A stretch of 64,000 bases of DNA from an uncultured Lachnospiraceae bacterium. GTDB taxonomy: Bacteria; Bacillota; Clostridia; Lachnospirales; Lachnospiraceae. Location of the stretch: positions 1 through 64,000 of the forward strand of contig CAJUFL010000012.1 of NCBI GenBank assembly GCA_910585605.1. The letters are read 5' to 3'. The notes below the pieces were generated by a model. It was not told where the DNA came from, made no database searches, and saw only the letters and a list, made by a program, of their open reading frames with translations. The translations under genes were made by a program, and so were the position numbers. Shown piece by piece: positions 51,726-60,022 of this stretch (positions are counted from its first letter, which is position 1; every line of letters starts with the position of its first letter).

Positions 51726-52856
51726 TCAAAGCTCCTTCTCCATACTTTTCTCAGAAAAATCTGTCACCATAGAACGTATAAGCATTCGCATGTAAATCCG
51801 GGCATACGCATTCTTTGCATCTAAAATATGAAACGGTTCCGTCTGCTGGTCCCCCTCTGCTTTTGCCGTTACCAGAATGTATTCTTTTTCACCCAGCCTG
51901 GCTAAGCTTGCCAGACAAAGACCTGCCTGCGTTGTATATCCCGTCTTTCCCCCAAGAATTTCGCCTCCGATTACCTCTGCATCACCCAGCTTCTCAAACA
52001 TGGTACTGTAAAATGTGATACCCTCGGGATGCTGTTTGGAGGGGGTGGTAGTATAGCTTCTGCATGTAAAAGCTTCTTTAAAGCTTCCATTCTTCAACGC
52101 ATGCTGTAAAAGAATAGAAATATCCTTTGCTGTGGAATAATGGTCGGGATTCTGAAGTCCGGTGACGTTACAAAAATGCGTATTCTCCATTCCCAGACTT
52201 TCAGCTTTGCGATTCATCAATTCCACAAAAGTCTCTTCCGAACCGGCAATTCTATCTGCAAAAGCCAAACAGCACTCTGCTCCCGACGGAAGAAGAATAC
52301 CATATAACAAATCCTGTAAACGGACTGTTTCATCCAGCTCAAAGCCTGCCACAGAAGCATTTTCCTCATACAGGTTCTGAAAAATATCCGAAGAAAGTGT
52401 AATAACCTCATCCATGTTCTCCGTATTTTCAATGGCAAGAACAGCTGTCATAATCTTAGTAAGGGATGCAGGATATATTCTGTCCCTGGCATTATGCTCT
52501 GCCAAAACCTCCCCTGACTCTAAATCAACCGAAATCATATACGGACTATATAAATATTCCATTTCATCTTTTGTTTCTGAACTATCTTCATATGGCTCTT
52601 CCACCGCAAAAATGATTTCTTCCTGTTCCTCTTTTTCATTGTTTTCTTTTGCTCTGGTTTTATTATTGCTTTCTTCCAGATATGGAGAGAACTCCTGTTG
52701 TTTCAAAAGAGAATGCATTGCCTCACTATCGAAAACAAGAAGTGCGATAAGGCTGGAAATACACAAAAATCTGCTATATTTCCATAGAATTCGTAACCGA
52801 TACTCTCCTGTTTTGTATTGATTTCTTAACATTAGTTTTTGTAGTATTGTTTTCAT
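51726..52856 (-). CDS. Membrane-anchored D-alanyl-D-alanine carboxypeptidase variant
   Basis: This is a 376-residue S11-family protein. A membrane anchor (about 28-48) is followed by an acidic linker (residues 60-95). The catalytic SxxK is in ASLTKIMTAVLA and KTG in ILGGKTGYTTQAG. The middle motif reads LLPSGAECCLAFAD, with SGAE in place of the more usual SGN. It probably acts on peptidoglycan. The upstream region is AT-rich and the ribosome site is weak. Second such enzyme in the island. Confidence 0.9.
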   Translation of the reverse strand: MKTILQKLMLRNQYKTGEYRLRILWKYSRFLCISSLIALLVFDSEAMHSLLKQQEFSPYLEESNNKTRAKENNEKEEQEEIIFAVEEPYEDSSETKDEMEYLYSPYMISVDLESGEVLAEHNARDRIYPASLTKIMTAVLAIENTENMDEVITLSSDIFQNLYEENASVAGFELDETVRLQDLLYGILLPSGAECCLAFADRIAGSEETFVELMNRKAESLGMENTHFCNVTGLQNPDHYSTAKDISILLQHALKNGSFKEAFTCRSYTTTPSKQHPEGITFYSTMFEKLGDAEVIGGEILGGKTGYTTQAGLCLASLARLGEKEYILVTAKAEGDQQTEPFHILDAKNAYARIYMRMLIRSMVTDFSEKSMEKEL

Positions 52857-53048
52857 AATAATTAATTACATTATCATTTAAATGATTTTTTATCTTTTGT
52901 ATAAATACCTATACAAAATACATTGTTCGGATTCTACCTTTAATTCTTCCTCACTATAATATTTTAACCACGGCTTATCTCTGGATGGACATCCTATCAT
53001 TTATGGATCCATATTTGTTTTCTTTGTATAAGTAGTTCCTTTATAGAT

Positions 53049-53825
53049 TCATTCATCATCATCATTTTTCAAAAATTTTTCATCAAATGACATTTTTTCT
53101 ATGACCGTCTCTGGGGTTCCAAGTTCTTTTAGGACTTCTTTTATTCTTTCCCATACTTCATCACTTTCTATACCTAATAATTTAGGATTACCAGATGTGC
53201 GGTCAATATTCGAAACATATACTGCCAAATTATTCTTTCTGTCGCATTCTCCTTTTGTATAAACAACATATTCTTTCTTTGTATCCTTAAATTCAAAAGC
53301 AATTACTACTTCAACCTCTTCAACATACCCATCCTCATTAGTTATTGTCATAATTTTTCTACGTGGTTCCTCCCCTAAAATCTCTAAACTTTCCATTTCA
53401 GCATACTCTTTTATATTCTTCACCAAAGACTTAAACTCACTACTTGATTCTTCTCTATAATCAACACCTTTTTTCCCTTTTGCCCATATCGGAAGTGATA
53501 ATTCCCAGTCTCCAGAAAAAAGAACGGGAATATATTTTAATTCATCATATTTATCCACAACGCTGGCCGTAATTATATTCCATTCAGTTGCCACCCCACC
53601 TTTCCTTTCATCTGCTCTTTTCTTATACTCTGGAGTACATATGAACAAAACAAAATCACATATTTCTATTTTTTCCATAAATGCAGAAAATCTTTCTCCA
53701 TATTTTATATCATCAAATAGTAGTACATTCATTCCCTTCCTTCTTAATCTATCAGCGAATGCCTTTACCCTCCTAGAATGCTCTTCTGACTCAACCGAAT
53801 ACGAAATAAAAACCTTTGGTACCAT
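53049..53825 (-). CDS. SEFIR/TIR-like domain fused to DUF1292 domain (copy 1)
   Basis: This is a 258-residue cytosolic protein. Residues 1-145 are a SEFIR/TIR-like domain: KVFISYSVESEEH, a DFVLFICTPEYKKR strand, GGVATEWNIITAS with a candidate catalytic Glu81, and FSGDWELSLPIWAKGKKG. Residues 158-236 match DUF1292 (YrzB-like): ITNEDGYVEEVEVVIAFEF, KKEYVVYTKG, and GIESDEVWERIKEVLKELG. DUF1292 usually occurs as a small free-standing protein, so the fusion is unusual. AAGGAG precedes the ATG. A close paralogue follows upstream in the same direction. SEFIR/TIR domains often cleave NAD in immune proteins; that role here is inferred. Confidence 0.85.
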   Translation of the reverse strand: MVPKVFISYSVESEEHSRRVKAFADRLRRKGMNVLLFDDIKYGERFSAFMEKIEICDFVLFICTPEYKKRADERKGGVATEWNIITASVVDKYDELKYIPVLFSGDWELSLPIWAKGKKGVDYREESSSEFKSLVKNIKEYAEMESLEILGEEPRRKIMTITNEDGYVEEVEVVIAFEFKDTKKEYVVYTKGECDRKNNLAVYVSNIDRTSGNPKLLGIESDEVWERIKEVLKELGTPETVIEKMSFDEKFLKNDDDE

Positions 53826-53947
53826 AAATACACTCCTTGTATGATAAGTTTGTAGACCTCATTTAGAGGTTACCAACTATCCTAATAATTATCTTGTTCT
53901 TTGCTATTTTCATTAACCGAAACTTTTTTGCATTAATAGCTCTGTAA

Positions 53948-54685
53948 CTAATTGTCTATATCATTATTCATACCTAATTTCCACAAAATATTCTTTATTA
54001 TTTTCCACTCCGTTTCATCGTCAATTCCAGTTAATATGGCATTGTCTCCCTTTTCAATAATTTTTGATACATATATAATCACATTCTCCCCCCTAGCCGT
54101 TTCATCATCCGAATAAACAATATATTCCTCTCCTGTATCTATCAATTTAAATGCCGACACTATATTATATTTTTCAAGTGTTCCGTCTACCTGTTCCACT
54201 GTAAATGTTCTGCATATACCTTCTTCACATACCTCCTCCATTTCACGAATATCTACATATTTATTAACTGCATTGACAAAATACATTAACTCTTCTTCCG
54301 ATTCTTCTCTATAATCAATCCCCTTTTTACCAACCGCCCATACCGGAAGGGAAGTGCTCCAATCTCCAGAAAATAAAACCGGAATTATTTTTAGTTCATT
54401 ACCATGAGTAATAATACTAGATATAATTATATCTCTTTCATTTACAACTCCACCTCCACTTTGTATTCTTTCAGTTCTCCTTTTATAATCTGGTGTACAT
54501 ATCAATAAAACAAAATCACACTTTTCAATATCTTCAAGAAACCGTGTGATACGTTCTCCAAATCGCATATCGTCAAATGTAAACACCTTAAAGCCTTGAT
54601 TTCTTAATTTTTTAACAAAATGTTGTATTTTCTTTCCGTGCTCTTCAGATTCTACAGCATAAGAAATAAAAATATGAGGTATCAT
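53948..54685 (-). CDS. SEFIR/TIR-like domain fused to DUF1292 domain (copy 2)
   Basis: This is a 245-residue paralogue of the neighbour. Residues 1-148 carry HIFISYAVESEEH, DFVLLICTPDYKRR, GGVVNERDIIISS with candidate catalytic Glu83, and FSGDWSTSLPVWAVGKKG. Residues 158-238 are the DUF1292-like part (EQVDGTLEKYNIVSAFKL, GEEYIVYS, IDDETEWKIIKNILWKLG). AGAGGA precedes the ATG. The two genes are 122 bp apart and clearly duplicated, with more change in the second half than in the first. The promoter is probably upstream of this copy. Confidence 0.85.
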   Translation of the reverse strand: MIPHIFISYAVESEEHGKKIQHFVKKLRNQGFKVFTFDDMRFGERITRFLEDIEKCDFVLLICTPDYKRRTERIQSGGGVVNERDIIISSIITHGNELKIIPVLFSGDWSTSLPVWAVGKKGIDYREESEEELMYFVNAVNKYVDIREMEEVCEEGICRTFTVEQVDGTLEKYNIVSAFKLIDTGEEYIVYSDDETARGENVIIYVSKIIEKGDNAILTGIDDETEWKIIKNILWKLGMNNDIDN

Positions 54686-54715
54686 AACTTTATCCTCTTT
54701 AATCTTTTATATTTG

Positions 54716-57196
54716 TTACTTTTTCACCTTAACGTTTTTATTTCCCTTTTTCCCTAAGAACTTCTTATAGGATGATACTTTCTTCTTTGGTACCTTAATT
54801 GTCAGCTTCTTATTTGTTCCCTTAAATGCATTTTTACCAACACTCTTTGATGTAAGCTTTGTTGACTTGATTGTTATTGTCTTCAAATTCTTATCCCCAT
54901 AAAATGCATTGCTGCCAATTGACTTAAGGGTAGTAGATTTCAATGTGACAGATTTTAATTTTTTGCAATTTTTAAAGGCATTCTTCCCGATTGAGGTTAT
55001 ATTCTTACCAACGGTTACCTTGGTGAGCTTTTTATTGTTTGCTAAGGCGTCAGGAGCTATGCTGGTTACTTTGTAGGTATGACTGTCAAAGGTGATGGAT
55101 ACAGGAATAGTAATTGAAGTTTTATTCTTATTTATTGGTTTTATGTAGGTAACTTCTTTCTCTGAAGGAGTTGTCTTCGTTACTTTATATTCTCCATTAC
55201 CTATAATTACCTGTGTTCCGACTACCGGCACAGTCTGCTCATTCATAATTTCTTTTTGCTTCTCATTATTCGTATTTAATGCTACAAATGGTACATTATA
55301 TTTATCAGCAAACTTCTCTGCATAGCTTCCTTTATAACCATAAATTGTCATAGTATAATCTTCCATATCAATATACCAAGTATTCATGTCAATTTCAGTT
55401 ACACTTTCTGGAATTATCATTGTCCCTATAAAATCAACAATGCGCTCTCCGTCACAAATACGATTTACACCATTGGGAATTATAACATCCCCACCCATAT
55501 CTATCGGAAATTTATAAATTATTTTCATATCTTTGGAATAAAGCCATCCATCTTTAGCAACATAATTTTCATTCATATCGCTTACATAATATTTTGTAAT
55601 ACTTGTATTTTCATATTCATATGCCTCATCTGAAAATTCAAATGCTGCACCCAATGTTATTTCATTAAATCCCTTACAAAAAATTGTTTTTGGTACTGAT
55701 ACTACCGTGTCCGGCATGATATACATACCACTTTTTCCATTTGGGCAAAGCAATAGCTCTGTCATATCTTTAGAATAAAGCCATCCATCTTTAGCAGTAT
55801 AATTTAGATTTTTTTCACTTACATAATAATTTTTAATTTTTGTATTTTCATATTCATATAATGGACTTGTAAATTCAAATGCCGCACCTAATGTTATCTC
55901 ACTAACCCGAAAGAACGTTGAAGCCGGAACTGATACAACTGTATCTGGCATAACATATGCACCACTTTTCCCAATTGGATAGAGCAATAATTTAGTCATA
56001 TCTGAATTATAAACAATATTGTCTACAGCTTTCATATATGGATTATCATTCGAAACTATTATCGTTGTTAAATTATTGGAATCTGTTAATTCCTCCAGCA
56101 AAAGATCAGCACTATTGTTATAGTAATACTCTTCTTGCCTATTAATAAGATTCTTTCCAATGGTAATCTTTTCTAATTCCTTGCAATTATAAAATGCATA
56201 ACTATCAACAAATGTAACCGAATCTGGTATTACAATCTCAGTTGCCCTACTATACGAAAAAGCACTATATCCTATTTTCTTAACTGTATCTGGTATTGTA
56301 ATTGTTCCTGTTTTCGCACATGGACAAATTTTTATCTCTGTTTTATCTTTATTGTATAATATACCATCTGCACTTGAATAATCAGTATGCTCCGAAACAA
56401 CCGATATACTATTTAAAGACTTCGCATTTACAAAGGTTGTTTCATCAACATACATATTGCTTTCTATATTAAATGTACCATTTTTACCGCCAGGATATGT
56501 AATAACATCTATTTCTGTAGAATATGGATTTCCATTTTCATCTATGTATTTATAAGTACACAATACACCTTCCAAATCAAAATAATATGAATTTCCATCT
56601 GCCACATATATTCCTGTCGCACTCCAACAGTCAAAAAAAGCATAGTTACCGATATATGTAACGCTTGAAGGAATACTAATTTTTTCCAAAGAGTTACATC
56701 CGTCAAAAGCATGTGCCCCTATATGAGTCAGACCCTCTGGTATTATAATATTTTTAAGATTTTTACAATTCCAGAAAGCCCATGAATCAATTTCTCTTAA
56801 ACCGGCGGGAACTATGATACTCTCCAACTTATCAGTCTCACTAAATGCATTTCTACCAATATATAATAGTGTATCCGGCAACGTAATTTTAGACACATAA
56901 TATTTTATACCCAAAGAACAGTCTGTTTCATAATCCTCTCCGAAATAATCACCTATACCTATAACTTTTAATCCATCTAAAGTTGAAGGAATGTTCCAAG
57001 TCAAATTCTCATCCTCAGTTTCATAATAATCTTTACCATCATCATATCCTACTATCCAAGCACCCTTTTCATCCTCTACATATGTATAATATCCGCATGT
57101 TTTTTCAACAGTTTCTGCATTTACCATATCATTTTTAATACCTATTAATATTATCATCCATAATATACTTACTATTACAATCATCTTCTTTTTCAT
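54716..57196 (-). CDS. Large BspA-type leucine-rich secreted protein
   Basis: This is an 826-residue protein with a signal peptide (1-28, VNAET). Most of the body is LRR_5/BspA repeats such as SIIVPAGLREIDSWAFWNCKN and ITIGKNLINRQEEYYYNN. It has two near-identical segments containing KDMTELLLCPNGKSGMY or close variants. The C-terminus (from about 720) is the module found at 17391 and 57309, ending KKGNKNVKVK. GAGAGGG precedes the ATG. BspA-like proteins bind host or matrix proteins; no sortase signal is seen. Confidence 0.9.
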   Translation of the reverse strand: MKKKMIVIVSILWMIILIGIKNDMVNAETVEKTCGYYTYVEDEKGAWIVGYDDGKDYYETEDENLTWNIPSTLDGLKVIGIGDYFGEDYETDCSLGIKYYVSKITLPDTLLYIGRNAFSETDKLESIIVPAGLREIDSWAFWNCKNLKNIIIPEGLTHIGAHAFDGCNSLEKISIPSSVTYIGNYAFFDCWSATGIYVADGNSYYFDLEGVLCTYKYIDENGNPYSTEIDVITYPGGKNGTFNIESNMYVDETTFVNAKSLNSISVVSEHTDYSSADGILYNKDKTEIKICPCAKTGTITIPDTVKKIGYSAFSYSRATEIVIPDSVTFVDSYAFYNCKELEKITIGKNLINRQEEYYYNNSADLLLEELTDSNNLTTIIVSNDNPYMKAVDNIVYNSDMTKLLLYPIGKSGAYVMPDTVVSVPASTFFRVSEITLGAAFEFTSPLYEYENTKIKNYYVSEKNLNYTAKDGWLYSKDMTELLLCPNGKSGMYIMPDTVVSVPKTIFCKGFNEITLGAAFEFSDEAYEYENTSITKYYVSDMNENYVAKDGWLYSKDMKIIYKFPIDMGGDVIIPNGVNRICDGERIVDFIGTMIIPESVTEIDMNTWYIDMEDYTMTIYGYKGSYAEKFADKYNVPFVALNTNNEKQKEIMNEQTVPVVGTQVIIGNGEYKVTKTTPSEKEVTYIKPINKNKTSITIPVSITFDSHTYKVTSIAPDALANNKKLTKVTVGKNITSIGKNAFKNCKKLKSVTLKSTTLKSIGSNAFYGDKNLKTITIKSTKLTSKSVGKNAFKGTNKKLTIKVPKKKVSSYKKFLGKKGNKNVKVKK

Positions 57197-57308
57197 ATAT
57201 TTATCCCTCTCTTCAGCACTGCCCTTCTCTCGTGTATTCCAATACTTAATACTAACTAAAGCATTCCTTTCTTTTTCTAATATTTGTGTCTACTTACTTG
57301 ACTATGGT

Positions 57309-59477
57309 TCACTTCACTCTCACATTTTTATTACCCTTTTTCTTTAAAAGTTTCTTATAGAAATACAATTTTTTCTTTGGCACTTTGATTGTCAACTTCT
57401 TATTAGTCCCCTTAACCGCATTCTTCCCCACACTCTTTAACACAACACTCTTAATCGTAATTTTTTTAAGATTTTTACAGCCATAAAACGCATTTTTTCC
57501 AATTCTTTTGATGTTCTTTCCAATTGTTACAGATTTGAGCTTTTTGCTATTTTTAAATGCATTGGGTGCAATTTCTGTCACTTTATATTCTCTGGTATTT
57601 ATAAATACCACATCCGGGATAATATAACTGCCATTTTTACTAAGTGCCGGAGCAGAAAGTGAAACCTCTCTTACCTTGTTAGAAGACTGTATCACCATAT
57701 AAGTACCGGAAGGCAGAATTTCAACATCTCCTTTGTCCGACAGTTCTTCTGTCCAATCTCCTTCGTCATCCTCGTCTATCTTATCTTTTTCAGTTTCTCC
57801 TGCTTCCAGCTCTGTTTTCTCTTTATTATTTTCTGCTACACTTTCCTGTATGCTCTTTCCACACTTGCTGCACCGATAAATTGGAGTCCCGTCTGCATTT
57901 GTTCCTGCCAATACATACACATGACCAGTGGCTTTAACTGTTTCTGCCACCTTCAATGTTTCACCACAGACAGAACAATGGGAACCGTCTGTTTTCCCAT
58001 CTACCGTACAGGATGCCGCTACTGCCTCTTCTGTCACGATTGTATGACCGACTGCTGGAATCGATTGTTCATAGGAATCCCCACAGGAACAGGTAAATCT
58101 CTTTTTACCGTTTTTCTCACAGGATACCTGTTCTATTACCTCTGAAGCATAACTATGCGTATGCTTTGTCATAAAACGGATTTTTACAGATTTTGCTGAT
58201 GCATCCCTTGTATTCACCCAACCGGAATTTTTTGTATATTTATACTGCTCAACCTTTACCCTGTCCTGATATGTATTCATTTTATACCATGCCTGACACC
58301 GTTCCCCATGGGAACCAAACGAACCATCACATGTTACCCCAGAGGCACACCGTACCCTGCCGCCTCCATCAATCCAGTTAAGCAGATAATATGGGTGTGC
58401 ACCATCCATTCCGCTAGAGACAACAATTACACTTGCCACGCCTATTTCATCATAGTGTACAAACTTTCCTGTCTGTTCATAGTTTCCTTCTGCTCCCGCA
58501 TTCGGACCGCAAAAATGATAATATACGGAACGAACCAGCACTCTGGCATCAGAAGTCGGCAAATCTGCCTCACTATCATATGGACTCCCTGAATTCTGCC
58601 ATTCGTTTTTAACAGTACCCGCCTTTGTCCAATCAGCACCTGGCGAAGATTTCTGAATTTTTTCATAATAATTGTTATACGCAATCGTATACTTATCTGA
58701 TGTTATTCCGCTCGGAAGCGTATCACAATAGTACCATCCATCTGCCTTTAGCTCTGGTGGATTAATATATGTATCCTTATAGCTGTTCCCACAAGTAGAA
58801 CATGTATGAAGTGTATAACCCTTTTCTGTCATTGTAGGTTCAACCTTTTTATTTGCATAATTGTGCCCCTTTGCAGCAACTGATTCCGTGTAAGAATTTC
58901 CACAGGAACACCGAAAGGTCTTTATACCTGTTGCGGTACAGGTGGGTTGCTTTGTGATGGAAGATGTGTAAGTATGGGTGTGGGTATTAAAGTTTGGTCG
59001 TATCACACCCCAATACGGATTACCCAAACCATTATATGCATACGTTATTTTCTCAACATATGGATGAGAACTAAAATTTTGATGATAAGTTGAATATGTA
59101 GATTCAAAAATAGCCACATGACCATACGGATTTGCATTATTTCCGCTATAGACAAGAATATCTCCTGATTGCGGCGTGGCACCTTGCAATCTTGCCCAAC
59201 CACTTGGCAATGAATTAGTTGCATAATCCTTTCCATTCCCACTGACCGATGCAACACCCAAATAACTGTAATATGCCTTAATCAAATCAACACATTGATA
59301 GGGCTGACCTGCCGGATATCCATCTGTATCGATAGATTTACCCACTTGTGCTTTTACCCATTGCAAGGCTTCCTGCTGGGTGGCAGCCTGACTTCGGTTA
59401 CTCGGAATCAACATCCCAATCAGCATCATTATACTTGCTATTACAATCATTTTCCTCTTTACCAAAATATGTTTCAT
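57309..59477 (-). CDS. CHAP-domain cell wall hydrolase with leucine-rich C-terminus
   Basis: This is a 722-residue secreted protein with a signal peptide ending at SQA (about 31). The CHAP amidase/peptidase domain (about 35-165) has the nucleophile in PYQCVDLIKAYYSYLG and the His in NPYGHVAIFES. Four CxCG/CxxCG knuckle segments of the type found in Lachnospiraceae surface proteins (CTATGIKTFRCSCGNSY and related) follow. A Glu-rich linker (about 555-575) precedes the C-terminal leucine-rich module ending KGNKNVRVK. It likely cuts peptidoglycan. AGGAG precedes the ATG. Confidence 0.9.
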   Translation of the reverse strand: MKHILVKRKMIVIASIMMLIGMLIPSNRSQAATQQEALQWVKAQVGKSIDTDGYPAGQPYQCVDLIKAYYSYLGVASVSGNGKDYATNSLPSGWARLQGATPQSGDILVYSGNNANPYGHVAIFESTYSTYHQNFSSHPYVEKITYAYNGLGNPYWGVIRPNFNTHTHTYTSSITKQPTCTATGIKTFRCSCGNSYTESVAAKGHNYANKKVEPTMTEKGYTLHTCSTCGNSYKDTYINPPELKADGWYYCDTLPSGITSDKYTIAYNNYYEKIQKSSPGADWTKAGTVKNEWQNSGSPYDSEADLPTSDARVLVRSVYYHFCGPNAGAEGNYEQTGKFVHYDEIGVASVIVVSSGMDGAHPYYLLNWIDGGGRVRCASGVTCDGSFGSHGERCQAWYKMNTYQDRVKVEQYKYTKNSGWVNTRDASAKSVKIRFMTKHTHSYASEVIEQVSCEKNGKKRFTCSCGDSYEQSIPAVGHTIVTEEAVAASCTVDGKTDGSHCSVCGETLKVAETVKATGHVYVLAGTNADGTPIYRCSKCGKSIQESVAENNKEKTELEAGETEKDKIDEDDEGDWTEELSDKGDVEILPSGTYMVIQSSNKVREVSLSAPALSKNGSYIIPDVVFINTREYKVTEIAPNAFKNSKKLKSVTIGKNIKRIGKNAFYGCKNLKKITIKSVVLKSVGKNAVKGTNKKLTIKVPKKKLYFYKKLLKKKGNKNVRVK

Positions 59478-59564
59478 ATCGCATTCTCCTCTCCATTTTA
59501 TCCTTCAACATACACCTTCGATAACAGCATATTAAAACAGCCTTATAGTTCATCCTTTTAACGA

Positions 59565-59936
59565 TTAAATGTCATACCAAAGATAAGTGACTTTACCGTT
59601 CTTCTGTTTAAACTGGATTGTCATTTTTGTTTTATTCAATTTTTTAATCAGCTTTTTGACCTTTGATTTTTTTACTGTGGTCTTGGTAAAGTCCTCATTT
59701 ACACGCTGAAATTTTGTTTTTGCGGTAATCTTATAAGTTCTCTTCTTCTTCGGATATGATTTGTCTGCTGTGTACAGCTTGCAATATGTCACCAGCTTTT
59801 TATTTGTTATTTTATATTTCCCATTTACTTGATAAATGTCTGTCGCCTCTGCATTTACTCTAATTGGAGACATAAAAATTATTCCTCCACACAACAGACA
59901 CATCAGCATTACTGTATAAATTATTTTCTTCTTCAT
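59565..59936 (-). CDS. Small secreted basic protein, unknown function
   Basis: This is a 123-residue protein. Signal peptide about 1-28 (ending VNAEA), then a lysine-rich beta-type sequence (KKSKVKKLIKKLNKTKMTI). The start at 59936 has AAAGGAG at 8 nt. I do not recognise a family. It lies between two envelope genes and may act with them. Confidence 0.75.
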   Translation of the reverse strand: MKKKIIYTVMLMCLLCGGIIFMSPIRVNAEATDIYQVNGKYKITNKKLVTYCKLYTADKSYPKKKRTYKITAKTKFQRVNEDFTKTTVKKSKVKKLIKKLNKTKMTIQFKQKNGKVTYLWYDI

Positions 59937-60022
59937 AAGTTCTCTCCTTTGTCTACAGACCATTCTAATATACCATTATCCAAGGTGTATTTTCATTTCT
60001 TACAAAACTAATCCAAGTAGAT

